DNA from: Balanoglossus misakiensis
Lineage: Eukaryota > Hemichordata
Reading direction: 5' to 3'
DNA: 64,000 nucleotides
Assembly (NCBI GenBank): GCA_040954595.2
Contig: CM082576.2
Coordinates: forward strand, 6,758,001-6,822,000
The notes beneath the pieces are model-generated. The model saw only the letters and a list, made by a program, of their open reading frames with translations, did not search any database and was not told the DNA's origin. Below, piece by piece: positions 1 to 12,800 of the stretch (the first letter of the stretch is position 1; each line of letters starts with the position of its first letter). The position numbers were made by a program, and so were the translations under genes.

Positions 1-339
1 CACCATCAAACATTGATGAGTACAAGCGAGACAGAATCAGCAGTATGGCAAACTGACTTGGCTGCAAACTTCAAAAAAAGACAGAAATGCAGTCCATTAC
101 AAAGTTTAGACATCCAGCAGAGAGAATGCAATTTGCTTGATGATGCCTATAAACATTTTCAATGGAATAAGCTTCACCCTTTAATTTTAACAATTAAAAT
201 CATGAAAGGCTAAACACACCAAACAAAAGAACCGGAGAGAGTTTAACATTCTGATGCAGTACAAGATGAAGCATATACATGTACATGTACCTATTCTTGT
301 TTGCTGAAAGTCCACTTACTTATTTGTTTGTTTGTTCAC
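1..339 (-). other. THADA intron (continues beyond left edge)
   Basis: This lies downstream of the last visible THADA donor and reads as intron. It holds a TACATGTACATGTAC-type palindromic run near 277-292 and a short GTTTG repeat at about 322-334. No coding signal is seen; the 66-codon + strand frame at 13-213 has no recognisable content. Confidence 0.7.
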
Positions 340-3300
340 CGTCTTGAGATGCTCCAGAAGAAATCCATGAAGACTGGGAAATCTGGCAAAGAACTCTCTG
401 CCACTCATCCTACATAAGAAACAATATGTGTTTTTCTAAACTCAAAAACTACAGTACAGATGGATTCCTTGGTACTGACAGACGAAAACTACTGGCATTC
501 ATAAACAGCACCCTGGTGTTCAAAGTGTAGTGTCCTTTCTTTTTTAAGAACAGGTATGGTTATTATTTTCACGCATTTTATCCTATAAACTATATACCCT
601 TGGCCCAACAAATGTGAGCTGTAGATCTTGAATAGTCCAGTCCACTTACTGATTCTTCTTGGAATGTTCATCTTTTGACCGTTTCACCCCAAATATTCTT
701 GTTACCAGGGCATTCAGCAACATCATACAAGAATTTCTTACCTGGAAATAAATCGGTATCCATTTATTTTTTTAGATTGTATATTGCAAGTAGTTTGCAG
801 CTTTACAAGAAACTATTATGATGGTACACAAATGTTATTGTTCAACGAGCGTAAAAACATAGAGAATTCATTTCACATCTTCTGAGAATCAAAACAGGGT
901 ACATTACTTACAGCCCATCTCTGAGAATCAAATCCCACTACAGCGACCTTGACACCATCAGCGATGAACGGAAACACATCCTCTCCCAGTTGACTGTCTC
1001 TGTACAGTGCACACAAAACATTCAGAGAGTGGACCTGTAGAGATGTGAGTACATGTATGAAGAAATGTGGTTATTGTGGGCATGGGATCTTCTGTGTGAA
1101 AGATGAACACACTGTACAGAAGAAATCAACAGTCAGGGAAAATCTGAACGTTGTTCTTTGGGAAATTGTCCTTGAGATTCAGTGGGAGAGCTACAAGTTT
1201 GATGTAATTACCTGGGAAGTGAACGTTGATTCCTGTTCCGTCTTTCCTTTGGCCAGTGTCAACAGCGTAACCATTGCATTTCTGAAATGTTCTCTTTCAC
1301 TTTGTAAGACAGGCTCTGCATTCAAAATAGCCTTAGGATAAATGCAATACATACAAATAAGTTGACAAAAATTTATACAACTTAATTTTTTCTTATTAAC
1401 CATTATTCTGATAATTTTTGAGTCAAAAGAACACACACACATTTTTGGTTCAGACACATGCTAAATTGTGCCTAAAATGACTCCAGTGTTGAAGTCTGTA
1501 GGTGTGGCAAACACAGGATAGAGACAATTGGCTACCTGAAACGCAAATGGGATTCCGGCACTGCGTCTTGTGGCACACAGCTGTGAGCTGGGACTCTCAC
1601 AACTCATCTCAGACAGTAAAACCTGCAGCCACTGCTTGGGAAGACAATTCAGTGTTTTCTCCGAGTTCCTGAAAGAAGTGAATGGGTCAAATGTATTAAA
1701 TTCGAAACTCATAAATATTTGACATTTTTGTTATCTGTAGGTCATTTGACAACGACAAAGTAGGCGAGACACATACCTCCACAATTTGTGACAGAGTTGT
1801 TCAAAACCATTGTAAGACAATTCAAAGGCTCCTCTGTGACGTGCATTCATTAACAGATCCATGAAAAAATCACCAATCTTTGTCATCTGAAAAATAATGA
1901 ACACACTTCAATAATCATCTCAACATTAAATTGTTTCAAACTCATACTGAATTTAAAGTTGTATGACACACCTGTTGGGCAGGCAACAATGGTGACTTTT
2001 GACCTCGACCTCTTGACATCTGGGTAAGCTGCCCGAGGAGCAGCGACACTTCCTTCATGGTGATCCAACAACACACCAACACCATCTGCGGGGTGACAGT
2101 GACACTAGTTGACCCTTGACCTTCCTCGCCGTTGTCCACCTCTGCCTGGTTTTTGAACACCAGGCATTCCAAGCTGACACTTGCATCTGTAGTAGGAATA
2201 ACAAATCAAATGCCAATACGTGAATAGAGACAGATTTGAAATTGGAAGAAGTTCTGGATTCAATGGTTTTGCAAGCTTCTCTGAAATAGAGCAATTCAAC
2301 ACACGGATGTGGCGGTTCAAAGCATGTGATGAAGATAGCAAAATCTCACCTTTCTCATTGTCTACTGGGAGATACCCTTCTGGTGATGAGTTACACACCA
2401 CAGGAGACACAATGGATGCAGCCTCTAAACAGAGCTGAATTATTTTGTCTGTATAATTCTCCAGGAAACTGAAAAACAATAAAAAAATAAAGTTCATTTT
2501 AGCTATCAAATCCACATAAAATAATAGCCTTCATCAAACAACTCATAAAACAACTCAAACTATCTGAGATGGTGAAACGAGAAATACAAGACAAACTCAG
2601 CTGGGCCAATGTTCATTTAGTTAGAGACTGAGGCTTCGAACCTTCAGTCAAAGATTGATGCAAGTGTGCAAAAGCTGCAAAGTCCATGCTAATAACATGT
2701 GTACATGTACCTGCCACTTTCACGAGCCAGCTTATCTTTCAGAATGACTCTGACACAGTACAGCACTCCATACATGGGGTAGCTAGCTGCAGCTTGAAGA
2801 AGGCTGGCTTTGGCTGCCAGGATGTGCTCCTGCAGACTGGTCAGCAAATCTGCAACCACCTGCTCTGTGGTCACCGCACCACACTGGCACGTCAGACTCA
2901 GGATGTTGGCGGCGATGACACTGTCTTGTGGTCTGCAGCCGTTGGCCAGATCCAAGCCTGTCTTGTAGAGATGACTCACCTGAAAAATTGCAACAAAGAT
3001 ACATTGGAACATGGTGGAATGATATAAGCTCTAATTATGAGTACCAACACATAGCAGCAATACCCTGAAGTGACATTCTGATGCAAAGTCATGTGTGATA
3101 TTCATTAATTCTGTGCTCTGAGAGTTCTTCATCAAAACCACAGGCAAAACAAAATCACACAACCAATTACCTTGTCAGAGATATGAGGTACATTCACAAG
3201 GAGCTGATATGCCATCTCTCTGTTTCCTACATAAGTATCTGTCAGACATTCCAGGATGCTTTGGACATGAACAGGGGTCCACTGTGATGAGAATGAAAAC

Positions 3301-6300
3301 TCAACTCCTTCTTTCTTGCCTAAAATTCAAAGAAAAAGACTGTACGATTATTTTTAGCCTTTTTACTGTGCATTCCTTCCAAAGATTTTTTCCCACTTTC
3401 ACCTAAAAGAGAACGTGCAAGACAGTATGTTTTATGATTCATATTGAACTTGGTGATATCTGTATTGACATTATGAGATGACCAACCAGTAAAATTTGGC
3501 AGGAGTTGAGTGAATGAACTCATTCTGACAGCGGCAGTAGACAATCTTTAATACACTACCTTGCACCAGTCTGAATGTGTCCTGTAGTAACGTCAGTATA
3601 TTCAGTGTTATCGCTCTTCGAGGATAGCAGGCATCACAGTACATGCTGCTGAATGCAAAGGCAAACAGCCATTCTAGGAATTCCTATAGTGTAGCAAAAA
3701 AGAATTGTCAACATTATGTTAAAGGGAAAATATCGATAACTTTTTTACATTATTATTTTGTTCATTTCATTTTCACGTTCCTTTTTGCAAGGTTAAATTT
3801 TACAGCAATTTTTCTGACCCACATGAAGAGAACAATTCAATTAAACATTTTCTTGCACCTCTCTCACCTTATAACTTGTTAGCAGGTTCTTGGTGTCCTC
3901 TTTGTGCCTCTGTTTCCATAGCAACATGCCTCCTTCTTGTATCCTTGACAATATCTTTATTTTGGAAAAAATTACCAGAAGATTAACTGGCACATGAAAT
4001 CACATGAAATCGACAATGGGAAATCAAAATCTGAGTTGAATTCAGTGGGAGCGTGCGTTAACATCTGCATTATTGAAGTCATGGTACATGTATATGCATG
4101 GGTGTTGTTGTATCACAATCGACCAGTATTCACCAAATTTAATGACCTTTTTGATGTTGGACATGATGCAATGTCTGGTGGCAGCTGATTGGTTCTTTAC
4201 GTTACACTCCAGGTACAGTTGAATCAGTTGGAAGTCGGTGCCGGTGAAGACTTCTGTTGATTTGGGAGAGTCACAGATCAGGCTCAGAGCTTGGAGGGAA
4301 ATCTGGGTATAACAAAGTGGGAAAAGACAAATGTCATGACAGTCATTGTTAGTATATGAGGCTGATCACCATTGACACATCATCACATGTATTACACTGT
4401 CTTCTTGCACTTCTGCAGAGTACAATAAAACTCAACAGCAGAAGTTACTAGTACCTGATGATCTTGATGACAGATTGCCTGTCTGAGTAACGACACAGGT
4501 ATAACACCATGCCAGCTCTCAGCATCCCCGTTGCATTCCCTGCCAAGCAACCCTTGACTGCGTGCAACTTTCAAACAAGTAATCATGACTGACAGGTGTG
4601 TCTCTTGGGGTGACGTCTGTAGGCTACTGATGATGTATTCCAGTGATTCGGGGTTGTTTTTCAGTAGCCTTGGCAACAGGTACTGTAAGAAAAGATGAGT
4701 AACAAGCCATCACTGACAACAGTGTTCTCACCAGCTGTCTCTGATAGTATTATTTGTAATAATTGGAATTTACAATTCCTAAAGTTCAGATTCCAACAAC
4801 AGAACATATATACCATACTTACCTGCACTAGCAATGTGGAGCCTAGTTTACTGGAGTTGAGGATTTTCAAGACAGGGGGCAGCCATATTTGTTGCCATGT
4901 TTCATGAACCTGACGGCCATTTTTCGATATCTTCTCTGTTTGTTGTTTGTGTGATTGCAATAGCTTCTCGTACAGGTCGCTTGCCTGGGAACGATGTGGA
5001 TATGAAATTTTATTTAGTTTTATTTTGATGCACCATTGCAATTTCTTGTAAGTGTGCAGAAGTTCAAACCAGGGTTAAACAAGGAATACAGTGTGACACT
5101 GTGAAAAGACAGACATACAATGTCTGATGGCTGTCACAAAATGACTTGGACTTTGGGTGTACTTACATATGGTGCTGTTGTCTGTTCGTCCATGGCACTC
5201 AGTACATCCTCTGGCATTGTGGGATGCAACTCCAGGATCCTTGAGCTACCCAGGTAGGTCACCATGGTAACCAGAAAGCTGTACTTGCCCCTGACATGCC
5301 AGCTGTTGGACATCAACTGATGGAATACATCCAAGATGAAGGCATCATCTGCGATACCCTGATCTGCCAAAACAGTAGAAGCAAAAACATTGTGTGTGTC
5401 TCTGGATGTTTGAGCAGGCCTGATATAGGTCACAAATGTACAAGTGCATTAAGCACCAGTACACTCCAGACATGTTGCATTGTCATATTCTTTTGGCAGA
5501 AAAAAGAGATGGATAAAGTGAAATAAGTGTGTTCATAGCTGTATGGCAGCTGCTTCATGAGTATTGACTGAGAGGTAAAGTTTGTCAATTCCAACCTACC
5601 TTTACCAGCCACAGCAATGTGCATTTCAATCATGTTTTCGAAAATGATTTTCATTTGGTAACGCATTCCCTGAAAAGTGAAATATATAACATCAGAAAAA
5701 CACAGGGTAATTTCAAAGCTGTATCTGGGGGAAAAAATCGATAAAAACACTCTGTTATTTGTGCACAAACAAGTTATGTCAAAAGAATTTAAGTAACATT
5801 TTTGTAAGTACATCGTACAGAGTAACTGTACCTCTATGGCATGTTCCCAGTTTTCCCACACATAAGCCAGTATTTGCTGTGACACTGACCCATAGCCTGA
5901 TAAAGACTGTCTGAGCTCATCCTGAGTTGTTTTCTCCAGAGCTTGTCTGGCTGAATGAGTCCAAAGGGTCAGTGTTCTTGAAGCGGCAAGGATGGAGTAA
6001 CTGTCTGTCAGGCTGTAAATGTGATTGGACAAGAAAGACATATTCAATCTGCATTATACATTAATTACAATGGTTAAAGATGAACATCTATCTAATCCAA
6101 TTGTCATTCTGGGATACCTTGCCCAAAGCAATCTTTTTTTCATGTTTCCATACTTTCAACCAAACGCTGCTGTACTATGCTTTTGATAAATAATACTCCA
6201 CAGAGCATTGCAAGCACCAGGTGATATTTGAAAAAAAATGGTGAAACAGAATCACCTGGGTTCACCTATTTAATACCATATATATTTTGGTGGCTTTATA

Positions 6301-9292
6301 TATGTCTAGAATGTCCAAGGCAAAAGAAGTTTTCTCACCTGCTCTGCAACATCATGATTTCAGCGAACATGACATCCAGAAGAGTAGTGTGAGGGCTCAC
6401 TTCACAGACCAGACTGTCAACATCCAGCATAGCCAGGACACCGTGACAGATACACAACTGACAATACTTAGTCAGCTGATTCCAACGAATACCACTGTTC
6501 ATCAGTTGCTCTTTTATTTGCTGTTCCGGTTTCTCTAAACTTGAAGCGTTCTCAGTGACGCAGTGGGGTAGCAAAGATTTAGTAATCTGTTGAAAAGGAA
6601 ATTCTTGGCATAAATTTTAAAAGAAAATAATTTTTTGTGTTAAAAGTACAAATGCAATTCCTGAAATTAATGTGATATAAATATATATTTTATACCTACA
6701 TTCAACAATGAAAAGTAAAACACTTACCAGGGCAGTGACATTTTCAGAACCGGACATTAATTTCAACAGGGCCACCAAAGTCATACCAGCAACACTCTGG
6801 CAATTTGTTGTAAAAGTACCTGAAATGAAGGAAAAGGTAAAATTGTGTAGTGTAAACTGTTTAACGCTGCAAATGTAATGGATACTTGTTTTTTGTTGGG
6901 AAAAAAAACGTGTGAAATGTAATGTAAGTACTGTATTGCATTTGAGTACTCACTCTGTACCAGAATCTTAGAAACTGCTTTGACCAATTCAGTGACGGAA
7001 TGATGGCAGTGGGTAGCAGCACTAGACCGCTGGTCTCCATGGAAACACTTCTGCAACACAGTGATGGTGGTTTTCATGACGATGTGACAGTTCTGCGTCA
7101 ACTCTGTCAACTCTGTCGGAGACTCGCTTTCACTAATTTTAGAAAGAACATTTACAGTTAGAATAATGATTCACTCTGATCAAAAAAACATCTGTGATAG
7201 ACTCTCTTGAAAAAAGAAGATTGAAGATCAATTGCTCATTGGCTATCAAGGTGTTTCTTTTCTTTGTAAAAAACATCACCTGTTTCAGATTGCACCATTT
7301 GCAGTAACCAAGCTGAATAATCTAATAACAAATCAAACCACACTAATCATGTGATAGCCAAAGTTATTCTGTGAGTGTCTTTCAATGATTCTCAACTTAC
7401 CAGCATGCATCCACAAATGTTGCCATCGAAATGGACAAAAATGTCAGCACTGAGTGGATGAAAGCAAAAAAAGGTAGGCAAAAAGTTATCAGAATATACC
7501 GGTACCGATATGAAAGGGTTTACTCTCCAAAAACAACAATATAGTAAAGCACAAGTATAACCACTATGCAGTGTATGGTAGAGTACTACTTGATGTTATG
7601 TGTCAGCTCTGTTTACAAACAGCTTTTCTACTCAACCACCTTTCAATATTTCAATCAGATAAAAACTGTATCAATACACACGGCATCGGAAAGTAAACTC
7701 AGTATGGATGAACATGTCATTATGACCCAAAAGCCTACCTGACTCATTGACAGATGTCAGCATCAATTCACCAAGTGGCCAATTCTCCAAGTACGACGCT
7801 ATCAGATCAATCACGTGTCGATGAAGGTCAAGGTCATGGTCGCGACGGGATGCCTGACTGATGTACCTCTGGAGACAGGCAGGAAATTGTTGTATCAAAG
7901 TGGGATGATACCTCTGTGGCAGACTCTGCAAGGTACTGGATGAAAGGATGGAATTTTGAACATTCTGAGATTCATCTTTATTTAGAAAGAGTAAAATGTT
8001 GCAAAATGTGTACGCTGATTCTTGCATGTTTCCAAAAACTCTGTCATACATCCCAGTAACATCTTCTGGTACGTGGAAATCATCGAACATATTGCGTGTA
8101 GAATATATGGTCCCCAGGAGATTACAATGATGCTATCATGCTGGAACCTTACCTGCTTATCATTCTCCTGACTGGGTTTCTTGTTACTGCGCCATGTATT
8201 TCAGCCAAAACACTGACATACACAGTAAAGGAAGTCTCACCAATGACACCAATACGGTCACAGTATTTTCTCAGAGCAGTGCTAACCTGAATAGAAAATA
8301 CCAAACAAAGTCATCTATGGTGTCTATTTTACTGGTATGATTTAATGTGCAATGAATGAATGAATGAATGAATGAATGAATGAATGAATGAATGAATGAA
8401 TGAATGAATGAATGAATAATGGCAATTCGTGCCATATGTTTCATAATTAAGTGATCTTATTTTCTTTATATATATGTGTGGTGCATAAAATACCTGTGAC
8501 AATGTCTTCATATACTCTGCCAGGTGATCAGTTTCTGGATTCAGACAATGATTCAGCAACTCTGGCAATACAGAATCATCGCCATTCACTGTTGTCAGCA
8601 GACCTGTGAATAAGCAAAAGAACACGTGCCAAACAACTTGAAAATGTCCACAAATAATATGCCAAGGAGGCTGCTTGAGAAACAAACATATGATGGGAAT
8701 TTCATTTTTATTTTTTTCCTTAAGTCCTGCAGGAAACTGCATAAAACTAAAGAAAGGGATAACCGCTTGATTTCTGGGGGTGGATGAAGGATCTCAAAAA
8801 ACAAAATTTGTTGGTGCTGAGGGGAATGATTTTTTCTGTAATGCCCTGAATTAAACAATGGACTGGCGATAGAAAAAAGGCTACCGTTACTGTAACTGTC
8901 AGTGGCTGAAGAAATGTTGACATACCAAAATCCTTCACCAGCCCCCCCCCCCCACCGAAATCAAATGGTTCTCCCCTAACAGAGGCCAGCTGTAGCTGTA
9001 GAATCACATCTGTTTGTTTGTGTGCGTGTGTGTGGGGGGGGGGGGGTCAAGACTACCCCCCCCCCCAGAAGTTACACTGGCAACAGCTGTTTCCACAACT
9101 ACGCTAATTTTCCCCGAGGCGCCAGCTGGCATAGTAGTGGAATCAAAGCGGGGGGGGGGGGGGGGGAGAGAAATGTACATTCAGCCGCAAACTTCTTTCG
9201 CTTTTACCTGTTAGCTGCAATTTGGTCGGTTCATCGATGAGATCCTTACGAATGTCAAGACTGCCCGAGGCTCTGTTAGCCTTTGGTTTCAT
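340..9292 (-). CDS. THADA: THADA homologue, 5' part of gene (26 coding exons), truncated by window edge
   Basis: THADA is a large HEAT/ARM-repeat protein related to yeast Trm732; it partners the FTSJ1-type methyltransferase for 2'-O-methylation of tRNA position 32, and has also been linked to SERCA and thermogenesis. Exons, 5' to 3': 9292-9208, 8603-8494, 8286-8153, 7935-7739, 7449-7401, 7132-6954, 6819-6728, 6586-6339, 6012-5832, 5669-5600, 5363-5167, 4984-4823, 4682-4455, 4302-4147, 3954-3868, 3683-3560, 3319-3171, 2979-2711, 2468-2350, 2186-1972, 1886-1777, 1668-1536, 1331-1212, 1034-912, 741-650, 409-340. They give 1,233 codons in consistent phase; vertebrate THADA is about 1,950, so roughly the last third lies off the left edge. 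Diagnostic blocks are MVLVCCWITMKEVSLLLG, RHRGAFELSYNGF and LCATRRSAGIPF in the DUF2428 region, and REFFARFPSLHGFLLE in the last visible exon. The start is the first ATG (MKPKANRASG). Weak points are the 7935 acceptor and the donor after 4147 (GTCATT). It shares a divergent promoter with UNC79. Confidence 0.93.
1536..2186 (-). other. THADA DUF2428 core (three exons)
   Basis: The exons at 2186-1972, 1886-1777 and 1668-1536 encode the most conserved THADA/Trm732 segment. They read as a pair of helical repeats carrying CCWITMKEVSLLLG, then RHRGAFELSYNGFEQL, then LCATRRSAGIPFAFQ. The ATRRSAGIPF string is nearly invariant in the family and is the single best identifier of this gene. An interaction surface role is family knowledge, not something visible here. 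Confidence 0.85.
8351..8416. repeat. (TGAA)n tetranucleotide microsatellite
   Basis: About 16 near-perfect copies of a TGAA/AATG unit lie in THADA intron 2. On the minus strand this gives an artefactual run of IHSF repeats in an open frame, which is not coding. Confidence 0.95.
8941..9165. repeat. Cluster of poly-C and poly-G runs in THADA intron 1
   Basis: Four homopolymer runs occur in about 220 bp: C-run near 8942, G-run near 9034-9046, C-run near 9055-9067 and G-run near 9150-9165. The middle G and C runs are 8-10 bases apart and could pair as a hairpin or form quadruplex/i-motif structures. Run lengths in the assembly may be inaccurate. Confidence 0.85.
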
Positions 9293-9868
9293 CCTAAAGC
9301 AGTAGAAAACTGTCGATTCCAAGATCGAGGAGTGCTCGAGTGTGTCGTGTAAACATAAACCGCGTCGGACGCTAACTTTTGAGACCGGTCTATAATGTGG
9401 TCATTTAATGATCGATGGTATCATTTGTGTCGTTTGTGGGTTTAGTGCGATTAGTTAAAACACCTGAAGAAGAATAAGAGCTTGATTGGGGTCCACGTCG
9501 CTTTCTAACAGGTTTTATTCAGGAAAACAAATAACACACAACTTTTGCACAGTGCGCTGACATATTGGATCCGCAGGGAATGATGGGAGTTATGTATGTT
9601 GGGTGAACTCTTGGTGGCGCACTTGAAGAGGGATGTTGATTGATGATGTTGATCCAGTCGTAAAGAAATTGAGATTCTGGATCGCATCTTCTGGAAAAAA
9701 GCAAACATTCAAAGGGGTTTTGACGGATATTAATTATAGTGCAACTCATAAACGATGTCGTAACCAGTGGTGCTGGCCTGCAGGTTGGCATCGGCTAGCG
9801 TAGTTATCAACACAGATTCATGAACCAACGACAGCAGAGAGCAATCACGATCGAGAGAGTGGCACAAG
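9293..9868. promoter_or_regulatory. Divergent promoter region between THADA and UNC79
   Basis: The two start codons are head to head with 576 bp between them, so both transcripts must start in or near this interval. No TATA box stands out. It contains CG-bearing stretches (for example around 9355-9375) that are less common in the surrounding introns. The two 5' UTRs are probably short and included here. Exact start sites cannot be placed from sequence alone. Confidence 0.7.
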
Positions 9869-12800
9869 ATGTCTACCAAATCAGAGCAATGTAAGTACCT
9901 CGAACGAACACGATCGTTATAAGAAGCAGTTCGTAAGTCGAACAGAACAAATGCTTTCTCCCAGTTTTGCAGTTTAGGAATATTTCGTAGGGATGATCAT
10001 TTCCTTCGGTAAATGTAATCAGAAAGCGTTTCACAGGAATTGGTTGGGGAAGAAATTTAATTATATGAAATAGATTCAGATTGCATAATTTATGCCATTA
10101 TATCAGATTCAGAATGAAAGCCTTTTGCAATTTTGGAAATAAATGTACAGTTGGTGTGTGGATAACATCGCACTGATATTTTGCATGTACTATAAAATGC
10201 TCTTATATGTAGATCTCCAGTGCCATAACATCTGAAGGAAAATATTTTCAAAACCCCTGGTCTCATTATAAAATGTGATGAATTTATGGCAGGTGTTCTC
10301 TCACACCAAAGAATTGAGGGATCTGATGTGATTATGTGAAGATGTTTTGAGATCCCCTGTTGGGTTTCAGTATGTTTCACCACTAAAATCATATTTTTCT
10401 TCTATTAATTGCGCATTATAATGAACATGATCTTAAACTTTGACTCAAACATCGCTTTCATGGCTACAGACCACAAAAACAGAGGAGGTTTGCACAATTT
10501 TTACTGTTGTATGGAATTGGCTGTAACACTATTCTTTTGTTTTTCTTCAGTTTCAGCCAAAATTCGTACTCTTCATGACTACCAAAATCGCTTGCTTCAC
10601 AACATCAATCCTGTTCCCATTGGCAATGAGATTGCTAATACTTTGAAGTATTTCACGCATACACTTAGAGGGTAAGTCCTACATCATCAAGTGGCACCAT
10701 GGAATTTTGTTTTGAATTGAAAATAAAGATTCTTGTGACCTCGATTCAATAAAAATGATGTGTGAGGGCGCATGCAATCTCACCCGAACATTTCAATTCA
10801 TTTGTCCGCAGGATACTCAAAGATGCACCATCGCCTACAGAAGAACAGCTCAGTTACAAACGGCGTACCAACCGGCGCCTTCAAAACTTCCCAAGTTTGG
10901 ACTACTTTGGTCTGTATGGAGCCCTGGTCAATTTGGTCGACATTGTGCCTTCAGTGCAGTATGGCCAAAGAGGTCAGTCAAAATCAAGTGTGGACATTTC
11001 GTCTGACTGCATTGATAGAGAATTTCAAATTTGAATGTGCAGAAATGTGGAGTTCTCCAAAGAACTTGTCCGCAAAAGTCAGTTTGAAGAATTTGGGCAA
11101 GATTTTCAGCTTCATGCATTAAACATGTAATCTTCAAAAATAATGAAATATTGCACAATAATTCATGAAGATTGTTTAATTTCAGATGTCATCTCGCTGA
11201 GCATAAATTATACTCTGGCATTTACAGCAAAATTGTACTCACCTTGGCTGTAATTTCAGGCATATTTTTTTTCTGTAAGCAGATCTTGCTCAAGCCATTC
11301 TGCAGTCCTTTGCTTGCATCATAGCATTCTTGGAAGCTGACACATTGGACACTCTTCCATACACCGTGGCTACTACACTCTCCCTGTTTCCATCATCGCT
11401 ACCCAAGAACATCGTGCAACTCCTGTGTCAAACATTTTTGCCATTGACATTATGTAAGTTGATAGATTCACTTTTATTTACTCAGTTTCCAGAGTTAATT
11501 TACGAGTTGTCTCCCAGCAGTAAAGACAAAAAGTTATTGACTGCTGGCTTTGACAGAAAACTGCAACTAATGCCACACACAAATGACAATGTTGAGATAC
11601 GAGAAGTATGTCTGTTCATTATATATAATTAGTCAGAATGTCGGGATTGGAACATTGTAATTATACTAAATATAAACTTTCATGGTAACATCATAAGTTA
11701 TTGTGAGACCATGGCTCTTCTTGAGATAAGAACTACGAGTCTTCTTAGTCTTGAAATTCTGTTGCCATATATATTCATATGAGCTTAACAAATTTGCATG
11801 CTTCTATCACCAGATGACAGTATGCTTTATGAAGACCAATCCTACGCTGTGATGTCGTCATCTGCTGTACTCATGTTGGTCTTACAACACACTTCTAACA
11901 GAGGTACGTTTGACACCCAATACATGTAAACTGTCACAGTGGTATGCAGTTCAGACTACCAGAAAGAAAAAAATATTTTTTCCCTCACAAAATTGCCACA
12001 TGGATCACATCAATGCGAAGTATATTATCTGTTATCTATTGATTGGCAGCATTATACTGAGTCTCTTTGATTTTGATACTACTTTTGTTTTTATTTACAG
12101 CTTGCCACGCCCGAATTGTTGAGTGTCTGTTGACGTACAAGGAGAATGTATGCAAGGTAATGAAATTAAAGCATCATATCATTATATACATCTATATGCT
12201 GTGTTTCAACCAGAATGTGGGATTTGCGCATTTTGTCAAAAACCTGTGCAGTATCAATTCTGTGAGAATTTTGTCACAACCTGAGTATGGGACTTGTATA
12301 TTGCAGGATTTGCTGTGTGTGATTGCATATGGTCCCCAGACTGCCAGAAAACCGGCCGTTCAGCTCTTGTTCCACTACTGGCCATCATTAATACCACCCC
12401 TCACAGAAGTCAGGGATTTCAAGTATGTAGGTAAGTCTGGAGGAGATGAGAATCTTTTTTTTTTAAATCAACACTGTCATAGTTAAATATGTTTCATGGC
12501 ATATGTTCACAAAAAGTGTAATTTGAAAGTGGAATGTTCATAACTGATAAATCAATAATGTTGAGTATATCAAATCTGAACAATACATACATGTACATGA
12601 ATTCTATCACATCTTTTTTTAACAGCTTGGGACCCTATCAAATGTCAAAGTACGAAATGTGTGAACCAAGAGAACAATGCAGCTGTAAAGGTAGGACCAG
12701 TATGAATTACTTGTACAATCATTATTGATAAAAAAAATCATTTTGACCGATCAGTGAAAATTAAAATTCACAATAGTTATCTAATGATCAGTTGACTACT

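Noticed and set aside
8041-8090. Extension of the THADA exon upstream of 7935 up to the ATG near 8090
   Set aside because: The frame stays open, but joining 8153 to 7935 (RMIS then STLQSLPQRYH) gives the vertebrate-like sequence and correct phase. The extra residues have no counterpart.
9014-9240. Gly/Pro-rich open frames beside the first THADA exon
   Set aside because: Caused by poly-G and poly-C runs; intronic by the THADA model.
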